From Paramyrothecium sp. XJ0827 (taxonomy: Eukaryota; Ascomycota; Sordariomycetes; Hypocreales; Stachybotryaceae), in NCBI GenBank assembly GCA_020881915.1, contig JAJFPB010000006.1, positions 2,294,001 through 2,358,000 of the forward strand: a DNA stretch of 64,000 nt. Direction: 5' to 3'. A program made the position numbers and the translations under genes. Shown in pieces: positions 30,947 to 44,295 of the stretch (the stretch's first letter is position 1; each line of letters opens with the position of its first letter). Under the pieces are notes generated by a model. That model saw nothing but the letters and a program-made list of their open reading frames with translations. It ran no database searches and was not told the DNA's origin.

Positions 30947-33900
30947 ACCGGGCAACGGTTGCAAGATGTCTCGGAAGTCCCAGGCGGGAGATGTCTCTGC
31001 TGCAGAAACGGAGCGATAGAAGTGAGGTATCTAGGATGATAAGATGATGTTGGAGATGATGGAGAGGAGGATATGCCAATGCCGTGAGCCTCAGAGAGGT
31101 GTTTGCAGAAGCAGAGTCGTAGCAGCACTCGGCATGGGGAGAAGAGCAGCCTTAAGCGGTGGGCAGATTGGCAGGCGATGACGAAAGACGAAGACGCACG
31201 GAAGGCGACCGAGGTCAGAAGACAGGCACGATGAACAGAGGCAGTCGAAGCCAAGACAGGTGGCAGGCGTGGAGTTGCAGGCACAGAACGAGGGTTTGGG
31301 GCTTTCAACCAGCACAAGGCAATTCAAGTCGGAGGAGCAGAGAGCAGAGCCGGGCTGCGCGCTGGGGGGAAGCAGGAGTTGTCGGTTGGGGTCGATCGCT
31401 ACTGGAAGGGATCGCGGGAGGAAGGAGAGAAAAATCCACTCCTTTTAGAGACCAGACCAAGGCGACCCACGGCTCACGGTGAGGGAAGGTGAGTGCCGGT
31501 TAACGAGGCAGATAAGGCGAGGCAGGCACGTTACTCAATTGGCTGCAGGGCAGAGCAGCTGGTAAGCGGCGTCGGAACGGGTGCCAACAGCCGCAGGTGT
31601 GCAACACACAAGCGCGGTGAGAGAAAGCGGTCGCAGAGGTGTATTTCCCACTTCTCGAGCAGAGGGCAACCCTGTCGACGTCGAGGCCGAGGTGAGGTGA
31701 GGCAGGGTGGTCGAAGAGCTGGCCCACGAGGTGGTGATGGTCGAATCGATTCGCTGTGAGACTGTGACGACAGAGCTGGGCCAGTCGAGGCAAAGGGACG
31801 GGACGGGACGGTGCGCCGTGGTGCGAGGTACAAAGATGTGCGCTTCTGTTTCGGGGAAGTGTGGTCAGAACAGCACGTCACCACCTGTTTTCCTATTCCC
31901 TATCAATGCACGGGCAGAGGAAGGACTGGCAGGGATGGGTGTTGTGTGTAGGGGGAGAGGGAGAGGGAAAAGATGGCGATCTACCGAGGGCGAGATGATG
32001 GCAGAGGTTGAAGTACCTTGATGATGGAGTCCTGCTGTAACGGTGACGAGGGTGACGAGCAAGCTAAATTACACTGCCGTACCTTTTAACCTCAGCTTGC
32101 CCGGGTCGGTACCAGATGACGACCCAGGAAAGTGGAAAGGCTCCCCCGACTAGTACGTTGGAGTGTCGGCGTCTTCGTCCACTTGGGCTGTTTTAGTGGC
32201 GAGCAAGGGTGGGTTACGCTGCGTGTGGAGGGGCGGGAAAGGGTTCGTTCTGCCGTGGTAGCGTGTCAAAGATTTAGTGCCCAGTCAGTAGGTAAGGTAA
32301 GTTGGGAAGCGAGAGACAAGAGAAGAGAAGCTCCCTGCCGTGAAAGGCGGTCCTTCGTCCTTGTCCTCGTGATCTGGCAGAAACTCTCGCGGCCGAGCCG
32401 GGGCTCCTGATGAGTTAGCTCTATGGATCCCAGTCAGGTCGCCTATTCCAGTCCGGCTGCCTGTATCCGTACCGTACCGCCGTGTGGGGAAGCGACGAGA
32501 ACGATGGCGGTCTGGACCGGTTGGATCTGGCTGTTGTGATACCTGTCTACTGACCCAAGAAATAAGGGAGAGGGGAGAGAGGCGTGCCGTAAAGTCGGAC
32601 GACACCTGAATGCAGGCACGCTTGAACTTAGACAATGCGAGGACGATGAGTCTCAACGGTAAGGTACCTTGCAGTGCGAGGGAAGAAAGCACATGGTCAG
32701 GTGGGTATTTAACTTAAGCTACAGCATTAACCTTCTCTTCCATCCCGAGCCTAGCTCGGGCGTGCGATAACTTTATCACCACCACCCGCTCACCACAACA
32801 GCTCGTCCAGAACCGGACCTGTCTGTGCAGAACACATCAAAATCCGATCCGCTCCTCCCTAGCCCCAAGCTCCAGGACGTTGGAGGCCGCAGAAGGTGCA
32901 TGGGAAAGGGCTGGGGGTCGACATGAGGGGTCGGATGCCCCCCCGTCACAAGCCAAAATAAAAAGCAAAGCAGCCAAAGGGAGACCGGGATGTGAAGCCG
33001 CTAGACACCGGAGAGCGTCAGTGCAGGCAGCATGCACGCCCAGCAGCAAGCATGACAAGATAGAGCTCATGGTGGCTTGTGCTTCGCTTGACCAAGCATG
33101 CAAGATGTGACGCAGCCAAGGAAACAATTCGTTGGCTAGCAGGCAAAATCGTGGACGATCGTCTCCGCTGCATCATCCTCAGAGTGGCCTCATGGCCTTC
33201 ACCACGTCCAGGCAGGCAGGCAATTAGTAACGTTCGCGATTCTATGCATCATAGCATCCGGTTAGGCCGTAACGGACATACCACAATTGGGTCGGTGCGC
33301 CGGGCGGAAAAAGCGTGAAACGTGCCCAAACGCCATCCCTACAACAACTGATTGTCGTCGCCGTCTTGTGGAGTGAGGAATGATCCGACTCGGTACTCAT
33401 CCAACCACAGCCTATCCCAGGCCTGCACCAATGACAGCACAGTGAATGAAATGATTGCATCTCCCGATTCTTCAGCGAGCTGTGCCACTGTTCCTTCACA
33501 CTTCTGGTACGACGACGTACCCCGCGCAGTCCGGAGAAGCGGCTCTAAGCCAAGAAGTGGCCAAGCCCGCAGTGCAGCCGATCTTCCTCCATGTGCGTTT
33601 TTCGCTCCTTTATCAGCCACTTCGCTGACGTCTGCAACGTTGAACCTAGGCAAAATGCCGAGCCTGGCACTTCGAGGACGAAATGAACTTAGGTGGTTAG
33701 TGCTGTTTCCTTGCCGTCAAGGCACTATCGTGGACATGTGACATGGAGCAGACAAACCGATGGGGGGCAGCTCAACGGCACGCTATCCTACTGGCACATG
33801 TACTGCTTGTTGCATGTCGGACCAGACGTTCGCATTGGCTCTTTGGATCCAGGCCCTACTCTCATTTTAACCTTAACATGGCACATAGAGCGAACCAGCT

Positions 33901-34988
33901 CATCAACCTGCACAGCTGTCATGCACCTCGTATGACCGAGCGGCAGTAGGAATGAGACACGACGAGCTTACCTCACCATGCGCCGAATAAGTCCGAGGCG
34001 CCGAGCTGTGTGTGCGAAGTCAGAACTCACAATCGCACACAGCGTACATTTTCGGGAGTTCGCCTGTGGCCAAGATGCATGTTCTTGGTTTGGCTGATTG
34101 AACCAAGTTGGTTGGCTGCAGCAGGTGGATGCATGGCTATCCGTGTCTTTATCCCGGTCCCCAGCCACCTCGCATGTTGCACCTTTCTTGCTCGCCTACG
34201 CCACGAGGGAGTCTACAAGCATAATCGTTTTGGCTTGGCCGAACCTGGTATAAAGCGCACGACGCTCTCGAATCCTCGAGGAATGGAATTTTCCCCGTGC
34301 TACAGCATGCATATCGTATTCACGCGAACTAAGCACCCTGGACCGGGATTGACGGCATCACCTTCTCCTTGATTGATTGGTTTGATAGGCTTAATCTCCG
34401 ACCCATCTGCTTCTTGATCCTATGCAATCTTAATCTTCAATACATGCAAGCCATCAGCACACCGTAATGCTACCAGCCACACCGAGAAGTCGGCGTCCTC
34501 CGGCCCACACCCCAAGGCCAGAGGTGAGCAATCCCAGCCCTCGAGCCATGTTGCCGACTTGAAAGTACTGCCCACTCCTTCTTTCCACTGCAACGCAACG
34601 AGCATGGTTTCTTGGCGTTGGAGGCACGTGAGTAACCTCGAAACTGCATCACGCCTGGCCCGAAACATTCTCGTCCCCGCAATCGGTCTCAGACATGCAT
34701 GTTGGATGGTAGTTACATTATTTCTCTTTAATTTTTCAATGTACGCCGTCTCTGCGCAAACTATCATCTCGTATGCGCGTCTGAACAGCTTAGTCTTGAG
34801 AAGATCATCTCCCATGCCCCTCTTTTGAGGCCCCCAACGCCGTGACGCCAGTGCCATGCAGCCTACCAGTCGGCGGTGCATAACCGCCCATTTTCACCTG
34901 AAGCCGTCGTCAACAGTTGCCGTCTAGACGATTTCACACATCTGAGCAGCTCGGTTGCGTTGCTTAGATACAGCTATATGCCCAGAAC
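30947..34988. other. 4 kb gene-free stretch: stress-gene leader region and eIF3L 3' flank
   Basis: No supported coding frame is seen. On the minus strand about 31021-31100 is pyrimidine-rich (TCCTCCTCTCCATCATCTCC type) and could be an untranslated leader or intron of the stress-domain gene. Short direct repeats occur, such as GGGACGGGACGG near 31797 and GGCAGGCAGGCA near 33211. A 337-codon frame (30304-31317, -) overlaps the first exon of the stress gene in another frame and lacks an ATG at its start. No tRNA was recognised. Confidence 0.5.
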
Positions 34989-36536
34989 CTAGTTGTAGGT
35001 GCGGGAGAGGTTGCGGAGATACCAGTCAACCAGCTTGCGGCCAACCTTGGCTTCCGAAATGTGGATCAGATCCTAGAAAATCATTAGTGTTTGTAACGGC
35101 CGCGTTATAAAAATGGAAAACTTACTCCTGACAGCGCGTAGTCAAGGTCGCTGACGTTGACGAGCTCGCCCTCCAGGAGGCCCTGGTCCTGCCAGCGCAG
35201 CTGCTTCGTTCGCTGCTTGGTCACCAGCAGCCACGATCGAAGCTCATCTGGCGTGACCTCGAGGAAGCCAGCCAGCTTGTTCAGATCCATCGTGGTGTAC
35301 AGGCGCAGGTAGGACTTGATGGTCGGTCCCCACATGTTGGTCTTGACCTCATCCATGAAGATGGCAAGGTGGTGCTCAACGGGGTCGACGTTGGACTCGG
35401 GGTGATCAAAGTCCGGAGGAACGGGCGAGATGAACTTGGGGCAGGCGGCGCGGAAGAGCTCCTCGAAGATGGGAAGAGATTCGGGGCCACCGCGCTGCAG
35501 CTTAAGCAGCTGGTCGCCGTACTTCTCGCGCAGGGCGCTGTGGATGGTGTCGTCCAGGCGCGTGGGGTGGAAGGCCACGCAGATGGCGATGAGAGCATAC
35601 ATCTGCTCGTTCTTCTTGGTGATGGAGTCGAACTGGGCGTTCTTCTGGAAGTTCTTCGTCCTCGAGACGTAGACGAGGATGTGGCTGAACATGCGGATGG
35701 CGTCGGCGTAGCGGTGCATCATCATGTAGGAGAAGCCGACGTAGTAGTAGGTGGTGAAGTGAGCAGCCATGACGCGGGCAAACATGGCCTTCTTGTTGAG
35801 CTCGATGTCATCGAGCGTCTTGAGAGCAAGGCTGAAGTCACCCAGCAAGCAGTGGACCCGCAGCAGACCGATGATGGAGAAATAGCCCAACATGCGGTAC
35901 AGGTTCTTGGAGCCGTACTCGCCAGCGACGGACATGGGGTCCTCGTTGCGCTTCATGGCAGCAAGCTGCTCTGTGATCTGAGACCTCTGGATGAGCGAGT
36001 ACAGGACGTTGAGAACGCTGTAGCTGCCCCAGGTGTTGGGGTTCTCGCGGAGGACTTGGAGCTCCTCCTCATTGTTGGCTTGGCGCGCCAGTCGGGATCG
36101 GTAGGATGAGAAAGAGTTGAATTGGTAGATGAATTCATCAATGACATCCCAGGCCCAGTAGTACTGTGGAGGCTCTTGTCAGTTTTAAGACCTCAAAAAG
36201 CCAAGCCAACTAGACGGGGCAACTCACGGAGGGAGGCTCCAGGTCGACGGGGCCCTCGGAGTTGAGGATGAAGTGGAAAAGGCTGCAGTAAGAGTCGTAG
36301 CTCTGGAACTTGACCTCGAGGGGTGCAGAAAAATCCAGGGGCTGCGCGGCCTGGACAAGGCGGCCCTGGATGTCGTCGGTCTGCTGGGCCATGTTCAGGG
36401 ACGTGGTCTGGCTGAGCTCGTCGCCGTCTTCGTACTGGACGTGCTCCTTGTACTCAGCCACCAGGGCCTCCTCCTCAACATCGCTGTCGTCGTCGATGGC
36501 GCGGGCCGGAGCCACGCCGTTCTGATACGTTGCCAT
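34989..36536 (-). CDS. eIF3l: Translation initiation factor eIF3 subunit L
   Basis: Three exons give 476 aa: 36228-36536, 35126-36163 and 34989-35072. Introns of 64 and 53 bases fall at phase 0. The protein begins MATYQNGVAPARAIDDDSDVEEE. It continues with the conserved YDSYCSLFHFIL, YYWAWDVIDEFIYQFNSFSSYR, NTWGSYSVLNVLYSLIQRS and LYRMLGYFSIIGLLRVHCLLGDFSLALKTL, the last including TPR-like helices. The C-terminal PCI/winged-helix region holds IKSYLRLYTTMDLNKLAGFLEV. It ends VGRKLVDWYLRNLSRTYN. eIF3L is a PCI subunit of the eIF3 complex on 40S subunits; it is absent from S. cerevisiae but kept in filamentous fungi. It is transcribed away from EFL1, sharing a 669-base gap. Confidence 0.97.
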
Positions 36537-37205
36537 CGTGTGCGAGCGCTCGATCGTGTGTCCCTTGACCTGTTGCGCCTACAAGTCGAATCGGATGAGG
36601 GGCACCCAATTTTTTTCGCTTGTTGAGGGGCTTGACCGTTGGCTCGCCGAATTTTCGTGAGTGCACCTTAGGGCTTGGATTGCCGATACAGCGATGTGGT
36701 GGGGTGCACCGACGGTTATCCGCATATCGAATTCTTCTATCGAGGGCTTCCGTGGTGGGGGATTGCCGTCCCACCTCGTCATCCTGCCTACCCTGGAACG
36801 GCGCCTGACGTAGGAGAAGCCATTTGGGCGTACTGATCCGGACCCACGATTGATTTTCGCAGCCGACCTTGGGCCGTCTCCAAAATCCCAAAACTGCCTT
36901 GAAGTCCGCGTATAAGTCTTCTATGAGTCATTCTGGCTCTTACCTGATTGTATACGGCATTTGGAAGGCGGGGTTTGCGTGGATGACTGCAAGCGCCAGA
37001 CGTAATTAGTCACATCGCCTTACAAACGTCGACAAGCGGATCACATATTTCATGGGAAAATCCTTCGGAGATTTTCAAGGTGGCACTCCCTGCGAAACGC
37101 ACGACATCCGTGGAACAGCATAGACAGCGTTCTTCTTATTAGCTGCGCAGGCTGCAAGCCGCACTCTTCCTCACACATACCCGGCGACAAGGATTCACCA
37201 ACATC
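36537..37205. promoter_or_regulatory. Bidirectional promoter region, eIF3L / EFL1
   Basis: This 669-base gap lies between two head-to-head starts. Its sequence is mixed in composition with no gene-like frame of support. Both flanking genes serve translation, so shared control is plausible but not shown by a recognised motif. Confidence 0.45.
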
Positions 37206-40200
37206 ATGCCCGTCGTTACACCAGAGAAGCTGGCTAGTCTGCAAAGACAATCCCAAGATATACGAAATGTATGTAAACCAACGCTACTTGAACTCACTTG
37301 ACATCGGCTTACAAACGATAGATTTGCATCTTGGCTCATGTTGACCACGGAAAGACATCGTTGACCGATGCGCTATTAGCCACCAATGGCATCATCTCAC
37401 CAAAGCTGGCCGGCAAGATCCGGTACCTAGACTCAAGACCAGATGAGCAACTACGGGGTATCACCATGGAGTCTTCTGCCATCTCGTTGTACTTTTCCAT
37501 GTTGCGGCGTTCGGCTCCGGAAGCCACCCCCGAGCCTAAGGAGTACCTCATCAACTTGATCGACTCACCTGGGCACATCGACTTCAGCAGCGAGGTGTCC
37601 ACAGCTTCCAGATTATGCGATGGCGCAGTTGTCCTGGTCGATGCCGTAGAAGGTGTCTGCAGTCAGACTGTTACAGTTTTGCGTCAAACCTGGGTCGAGA
37701 AGTTGAAACCATTACTTGTAATCAACAAAATGGATCGGCTCGTCACTGAGCTGAAGATGACACCCGCCGAGGCCTACGTCCATCTAAGCAAGTTATTGGA
37801 GCAAGTGAATGCAGTACTGGGCAGCTTCTTCCAGGGAGAACGTATGGAGGAAGATCTCAACTGGCGGGAACGAATGGAGGAGAGGGTCAACGCTGCAACA
37901 GCAGCCAAGGAGTCCGCCTTCGCTGACCAGCTGAACGACGATGGTGAGATCCAGTACGAGGAAAGGGATGACGAAGACCTGTACTTTGCACCGGAGAAGA
38001 ACAACGTCATCTTCAGCAGCGCTGTGGATGGCTGGGCTTTCACCTGCAGGCAATTTGCAAGCTTGTATGAGAAGAAGCTGGGCATCAAACGAAGCACCAT
38101 GGAGAAGGTCCTCTGGGGCAATTTCTATCTTGACCCGAAGACGAAGAAGGTGCTCGGACCCAAACATCTAAGGGGGCGCAACCTCAAGCCCCTATTTGTG
38201 CAGCTGGTTTTGGAGCCATTATGGACCGTGTATCAAGCGACAACCGGAGGCGACCACGGCAAAGGCGACCCGGCCCTCTTGGAGAAAGTCACCAAGTCAC
38301 TCAACATCACCGTGTCTCCACACGTCCTCCGAGCCCGCGATCCGCGACTGCTCATGACCACGGTATTCGCATCTTGGTTACCCCTCTCTGTTGCGCTGTT
38401 GGTGTCTGTTGTCGAGTCGCTACCATCTCCGCCAAAAGCCCAATCCGAGCGCCTGCCTGAGATGCTGGAGGATTTGCCTGGATCCGAGCACATTGATAAG
38501 TCTATCAAGGAGGCTATGGTTTCCTTCAAGACCGATGCCTCAGACCCTGTTGTGGCGTATGTCAGCAAAATGGTATCGATACCCGAGAGCGAACTGCCTG
38601 AAAACAAGAGGCGGCCAGGTCAAATGACTGGTGAAGAAGCCCGAGACCTGGCGAGGAAGAAACGCGCCGAGGCAGCGAGGGTGCAGGCAAGCCAAGAAGA
38701 AAACAGTGTGAGCATAGTAACAGACTCGCTCGAGGCAGTCAATCTGGACGACTTTGCCCCTAAAATTGAGGAGAAAAAGGTTGACCCTGAACACTTGATC
38801 GGCTTCGCCAGGATATACTCCGGTACCTTGTCGGTTGGCGACAAGCTATACGTTATTCCCCCGAAGTGGTCACCAGCTAACCCACAAGCCAATCCACAGC
38901 CGGAAGAGGTCACTGTTACCGCACTCTACATGCTCATGGGCCGCAATTTGGAGTCTCTTACGTCGGTGCCTGCCGGCGTCGTATTTGGTATTGGCGGACT
39001 TGACGGGAAAATCCTTAAGTCCGGTACGCTGTCCAGCCGTTTGGAGGGAGCGCCCAACCTTGCGGGTGTATCCATGGTCGGCAACCCCATTGTCCGAGTT
39101 GCCCTCGAGCCTGTGAACCCGGCGGACTTGGACAAGATGATACACGGCCTTCGTCTCCTGGTGCAAAGCGACCCGTGTGCGGAGTATGAGCAGTTTGAGA
39201 ATGGTGAACACGTACTACTCACAGCGGGTGAACTGCATCTCGAGAGATGTTTGACAGATTTGAAAGAACGATTCGCCCTCTGTGATATCCAAGCCGGCGC
39301 TCCTATTGTGCCGTATAGGGAGACAATCATAAGAGCCGATGAGATGCGGCCGCCCGCCAACAAGGATCTGGGCCGAGGTGCTGTAGTCGGCACGACGAGT
39401 TCGAAACAAGTTACCATTTCCTTGCGTGTGCGTCCCCTCCCTGCCAAGGTTACAGATTTTCTTGTGAAGAACGCGGATGCGATCAAGAAGCTATACACAA
39501 CCCAGAAAACCGGTGGAGACGCGGAAGCAAACGAGGGTGAAGTCGTAGCAGACACAGAACTCACTGTCGGACATGTCCTGTCTGCGGAAGAGCTACAGAA
39601 GCAAATGGAGCAGCTGTTGGAAACTGGCAAAGGCAAGGAGGCGTGGAAGGGGAGCGTCGCCAACATCACGTCGTTTGGCCCTCGCCGCACCGGACCAAAC
39701 CTACTGATTGATGCCACTCAAGATGGTATCATGCCCAAGATCTTCGCAGCGGACTCGGCATCGAGCTTGGCGCCTCGGGCTGGAGAAGCTTTACACCCCG
39801 AGCATCTGGCCGATAAGCTTGCGTATGCCTTCCAGCTCGCAACAGCCCAGGGACCACTATGTAACGAGCCGATCCAGGGCATCGCTGTCTTCATCGAAGA
39901 CGTAACCCTTAACCTGTCGGAAGACGACTCGTCCGCCCGCGACAAGCTGGGCCGACTTACCGGAGAGGTTATCAAGTCGTTCCAGAGCCTGCTCCGTGCC
40001 GCCTTCCTGGATTGGTCGCCTCGAATCATGCTCGCCATGTACACAGTGGACATCCAAGCCTCGACGGAGGTCCTGGGCCGTGTCTACGACGTCCTGACCC
40101 GCCGCCGCGGCCGCGTCGTGGCGGAGACGATGAAGGAGGGCACCCCCTTCTTCACGATCCAGGCCCTGCTGCCCGTGGCCGAGAGCTTCGGCTTCGCGGA

Positions 40201-40447
40201 CGAGATGCGCAAGCGCACCAGCGGAGCCGCCCAGCCGCAGCTCATCTTCGCCGGCTTCGAGATCCTGGACGAGGATCCCTTCTGGGTGCCGTTCACGGAG
40301 GACGACCTCGAGGATCTGGGAGAGCTGGCGGACAAGGAGAACGTGGCCAAGAGATACATGGATGCGGTCAGGAAGAAGAAGGGCTTGCTGGTGGAGGGTC
40401 GCAACGTGGCGCGAGACGCGGAGAAGCAGAAGACACTGAAGCGGTAG
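37206..40447 (+). CDS. EFL1: Elongation factor-like GTPase 1 (Efl1/Ria1), 60S maturation
   Basis: Exons 37206-37268 and 37322-40447 give 1062 aa, beginning MPVVTPEKLASLQRQ. EF-2-type G motifs are visible: G1 AHVDHGKT at residues 26-33, a switch-I GITMESSAISL, G3 DSPGH at 102-106 and G4 NKMD at 156-159. The Efl1-specific acidic insertion (about 195-225, NDDGEIQYEERDDEDLYFAPEKN) is present. Domain II (FARIYSGTLSVGDKLYVI) and EF-2-like C-terminal domains (CEYEQFENGEHVLLTAGELHLERCL) follow. It lacks the diphthamide-loop context of true EF-2. Efl1 works with Sdo1/SBDS to release Tif6/eIF6 from pre-60S subunits in the cytoplasm. The second exon extends upstream of a TTG, so the 53-base intron and short first exon are needed to reach an ATG. 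Confidence 0.97.
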
Positions 40448-42807
40448 AGAATGGTTGTTACAGTTGGGATTAAAACTATGTATATTGGAAGCGGAGATAT
40501 TTGTTGGTAGCTTGTAGAAGCATCAGGTACATAAACATGTCCTTCATCTGCTACTCTAAAGGCCATCCTGGACTCCTGGGTGTGTTTGCCGTCCTTCTAC
40601 AACCTGCCTCAGTAGCTTTTTATGCTGTCATATTGCTGTGAAATTCCTCTCAGATTGATATCATATTGCGTCACAGGCGGATTTCGTCTATACCCACCAC
40701 TATGGGGTGCAATCGCTGCATCATACCAAATTGTTTGCAGTCTCATGTACCTATTTCGGCGGTATACACAAAAGGGAACTGGAATAGAAGAGGGCGCCGG
40801 TCATTTCCTGCGAAATGAAGCATTAGTGCAATTGATATTTGAGGAATACCTGGCCCAGTAGTCTTAAATATCACATGATCGGAAGCGCTTGGTTGCGTGC
40901 AAGACATCTGAGAGCTGTCCGTAAACCTCCATGATGTGGAAGGACGTTATTGAACGTGATGATGAGGAACACCGTCAAAGCCTCTGAGACAGAACCGCGC
41001 TTGGGCCAAAAGAAGTTAAGTGGTTTGCATAACTTCCTCCCCTCCCTGCCAAGATGACTTACTGCGGACTTCAGCTGGACACGTTGCCTGGGACGGGGCA
41101 AAGCAGGGCACCATGGGGACTCCATATGCGATGCCACGCGGTGTTTTCCGCGCTCAGCACCAATCTGAAGGAATAAGCAAGCACAGCAGCATGGCAACTC
41201 CGAGACCGTTAAAGCTTGAGGGTTTCGACCCGTCCCGTGACGGTTTGTTATTCAACAGGCAGCAAAGAATAATGCAAGGGGATGCTTTGAGACGTGCCCT
41301 TGAGACATTATATAGTGTGCGGCACGCGGATGCGGGACGGAAGAGCAGACGGGGAGCAAAAGAAATAAAGGAGAGCAGTAGAAAATAAAGGAAAGAGAGC
41401 TTCCAGTAGTGGATAAATATCTCTCGGAAAAGGTGAAAAACAGCACATCAATTCATAATTGATTCTGGGTGGTGCAGGGCTTGGTTGGGGTCTAGAATGC
41501 TTTGCTCAATACCCGACACATACCTTGGTATAAGTCCAGGCTCTGGAACCCGTCTCGCTTTATCCACACCCTTGGGTGTTGCCCGAGGTTCCTGGTCGGG
41601 GCCTCCAGTTCGCCTGGTTGTCTCGAGACAACGACGATGCGCAGGTCCTAGACAAGCTTGTTCAGATCTCGGTATCGGCCATGCGTCGCTCATTTTTGGC
41701 AGCTTGTATGGTTGCCGCATGACGCTCCGGAGGGTTGGGACCCGGAATGTCACGCTGCATCACGCAGCAAATCGGAGCACATGACGGAGTTTCAGCGCAA
41801 ATGGTTTTGTTAATTTTTTTTTTCCTTTATGCCCGAACGGACGCTCTTTTCGCCGCTCAAACAAGGAAAAAAAAGGTCCTTTCGAAAAGAGGCGGTGCAC
41901 TGGCGTTGTGATCTGTCGAATTGCGTGTGGAGGACAAGGCCTTCCCAATATCATATTGCTTTTTCGCCCATGCAGCCGGTACTGCACGTTGACTCGCCTC
42001 GTCCCGACTGGATAGCAGCCGGGCTCGTCAAGCCGCTGATCTTTAACTCGGATGGGTAGTAACGCCTCCAGCTCTGGGGTCACCGGGTAAGACGTTCCAG
42101 AGTTTTGGCCCGCTCACTCGCACGCGCTTCCTCAAAGCGCAACACGGGCTAGAAGAACAATGGGAGAAGAAAGCGGGGGCAGAGAGAGAGGAGGAGGGGG
42201 AGTATTAGGATGAACAAAAGACGAGCGAACGAGTCTCGGACCCTTCTTATGTCAGAGTCTCGGAGCCTCTTAGCCTCTTCCTCGGAACCTGGGGACGCCG
42301 CGAGGTGAACCCAGGTAGCTGGCTTGGACCCCGTCCGTGCCGCTCCTCTGGCATCATGCCTACGGCAAACTGGATGACTGTCCTTCCATGCACCCTCACA
42401 TGCCGTTCTTTGCAAGGTTGCATCGGTGCATGCATGCATACAGTAGTGGAGGGAGTTCCGGGCGCGCCTTTTGCCCCCCCTCTACGCCCTTCGCCCTCCC
42501 TTTCGACCCCGTAGACCTGAAAAGCTTAGTGCTCAGATATCACATGTCACTTTGCGAAGGACGGACGTCGTGGCTTCGGGTGGACTAAAGAAGAGATCTG
42601 AACACCCTTGTAGCAGACGTTTAGACAGATGTCCTTCGGGAGCGGGAAGGCGGGTTCCCCTGGGCTGAGGGCTGGCTTGGCGGTCGTCTCCAATACCTTA
42701 CAAATCTCTGAGCTTGCCCACGAACCTCGTTCGTTGGAGGTGATCAGTGCTTAGCTATTGTGTTGTGTTGTTTCGGTTCTTGACCTTTGTCCGTCCAACG
42801 AGCAAGC
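40448..42807. other. Intergenic: EFL1 3' flank and rhodopsin-fold gene promoter
   Basis: This is a 2.4 kb stretch with no supported frame. It includes an oligo-T run of about 12 bases at 41812-41823. The 5' flank of the next gene has CTCCCTTTCGACCCC-type pyrimidine-rich text near 42490-42510. I recognise no RNA gene. Confidence 0.5.
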
Positions 42808-44295
42808 ATGTCGACCAACCCGCCTGATTCCGCCGAGCTGGCGGCCGCAATGGCTGCACTGCGGTCCTTCAACGTTGAGGCGTTCACCCTGCTCGCCATT
42901 GCCTTGGCCATCACTGGCATCCGTTCGTATGCCCGGATCAGCTCCGTTGGTTTCAAGAACCTGTGGGCCGACGACTATCTGGTCGTGCTCGCAGCGGTAC
43001 GATATGCCAGTTCACACTGAAGTCGTCTTGTGGCTGACCATCCTGGCAGGTATTCTACTCTGTTGAGACGGCCCTGGCATACATGGTCGGGAACAAAGCC
43101 CGTGGCCTGGCAAACAACTCAATGACCGATGAGCAACGGTTCGCCCTGTCACCAGATTCCGAAGAGTACCATACCAGGTACGTAACCGGCCAAAGCGATA
43201 TGACCACCTTGACTAACCGCGACAGGGTTCTTGGGTCGAAGATCCAGCTCGCCGGTTGGACGAGCTACTCGGTGCTCTTGTGGCTGCTCAAGGCCTCACT
43301 ATGCACCTTCTACTTCCGCCTCACCAAGGACCTCGACGGGTATCGGCTGCGCATCTACTTTGGCTTCGCCTTCATCGCCATCAGCTGGCTCGTTGTGATG
43401 CTGAATCTACTCTTGAGCTGCCAGCCATTCCACCACATGTGGAAGATCTCGCCAGACCCGGGCATCTACTGCCAGCCAGCAATCTCGCCGGCGCTGATCT
43501 GGACATATCTGAGCTTCAACGTGGCCACGGACATCTACCTGATTGCCATTCCGATTCCCATGTTGTTCAAGGCGGCCATGCCACTGTGGAAGAGGATGTG
43601 GCTCATCGCGCTGTTCAGCTGCGGTTTGTTCGTGACCATGGCAGCTATCCTTCGGGTTGTGCTTCTTGTTTCAGTGCGTACAAGACCGCCTCAACACTTC
43701 CTTCCCCTGATTCTAACGATGGATATAGGACCCAGTAAATGGAGCTCAGCTCGCCGGCTCCTGGGCCGTCCGCGAAACGTTTGTCGCCGTTGTGACTACG
43801 AATCTGCCAGTGCTATTCCCGCACCTCAAGACGTGGTTGAGCCCGGTGATTTCCATCATCGGCTCAAGAATCAGCACATCGGGCAGATCCGGGGGTGAGA
43901 GCACAGCTCCCACCAGCCTCGACACTTGGAGAGCTAAAGGTCGGCGAAGCACCCATACAAAGTCGGAGAACGCCACGACAACGGCGCCCAACAACGAGAG
44001 CGAAGAGCAGATGGTGGACACGGTTAGCCTCGATGATATAGGTCCGAACCCGGCCACCGAACAGGAATATCGTCGTCGGTCGTGCTCCAGTGAACTGGAC
44101 CCCATCCAGATACAGAGGCAAATTGAGGTGTCCGTCCTGGCGGAAGGGTCGGTGCCTCGGGACCGGCGGAGCAGCGCGCCGACGGGTAACTACACGAACA
44201 CGTGGTCAGGTGATGTCAAGGAAGCCACGAGTCCCAGGCGCAGCGAGTACTTCGGTGACCATATTCATCAGGCATCGTACAACGCTGGACGATAG
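42808..44295 (+). CDS. Fungal rhodopsin-domain seven-helix membrane protein (Pth11-like superfamily)
   Basis: Four exons give 443 aa: 42808-42996, 43050-43177, 43226-43673 and 43729-44295. Helices appear in order: FTLLAIALAITGIRSYAR; the WADDYLVVLAAVFYSVETALAYM region, with the WADDY motif typical of the family; WTSYSVLLWLLKASLCTFYFRL; IYFGFAFIAISWLVVMLNLLLSC; ALIWTYLSFNVATDIYLIAIPIPML; RMWLIALFSCGLFVTMAAILRVVLLVS; and the region around SWAVRETFVAVVTTNLPVLFP. The cytoplasmic tail of about 130 residues is Ser/Thr-rich, with RSGGESTAPTSLDTWRAKGR. Known of the family: these are widespread in Pezizomycotina, some (Pth11) sense host surfaces and most are uncharacterised. No CFEM domain is seen at the N-terminus. 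Ligand and partner are unknown. Confidence 0.9.

Noticed and set aside
30304..31317. 337-codon minus-strand frame overlapping the first exon of the stress-domain gene
   Set aside because: It begins at TTG rather than ATG, runs through a strong splice donor and shows no family resemblance. The overlapping frame joins cleanly to the Usp domain.
33339..33741. Overlapping frames of 104 and 129 codons on opposite strands
   Set aside because: There is no motif, no splice context and no leader; they are within chance expectation.
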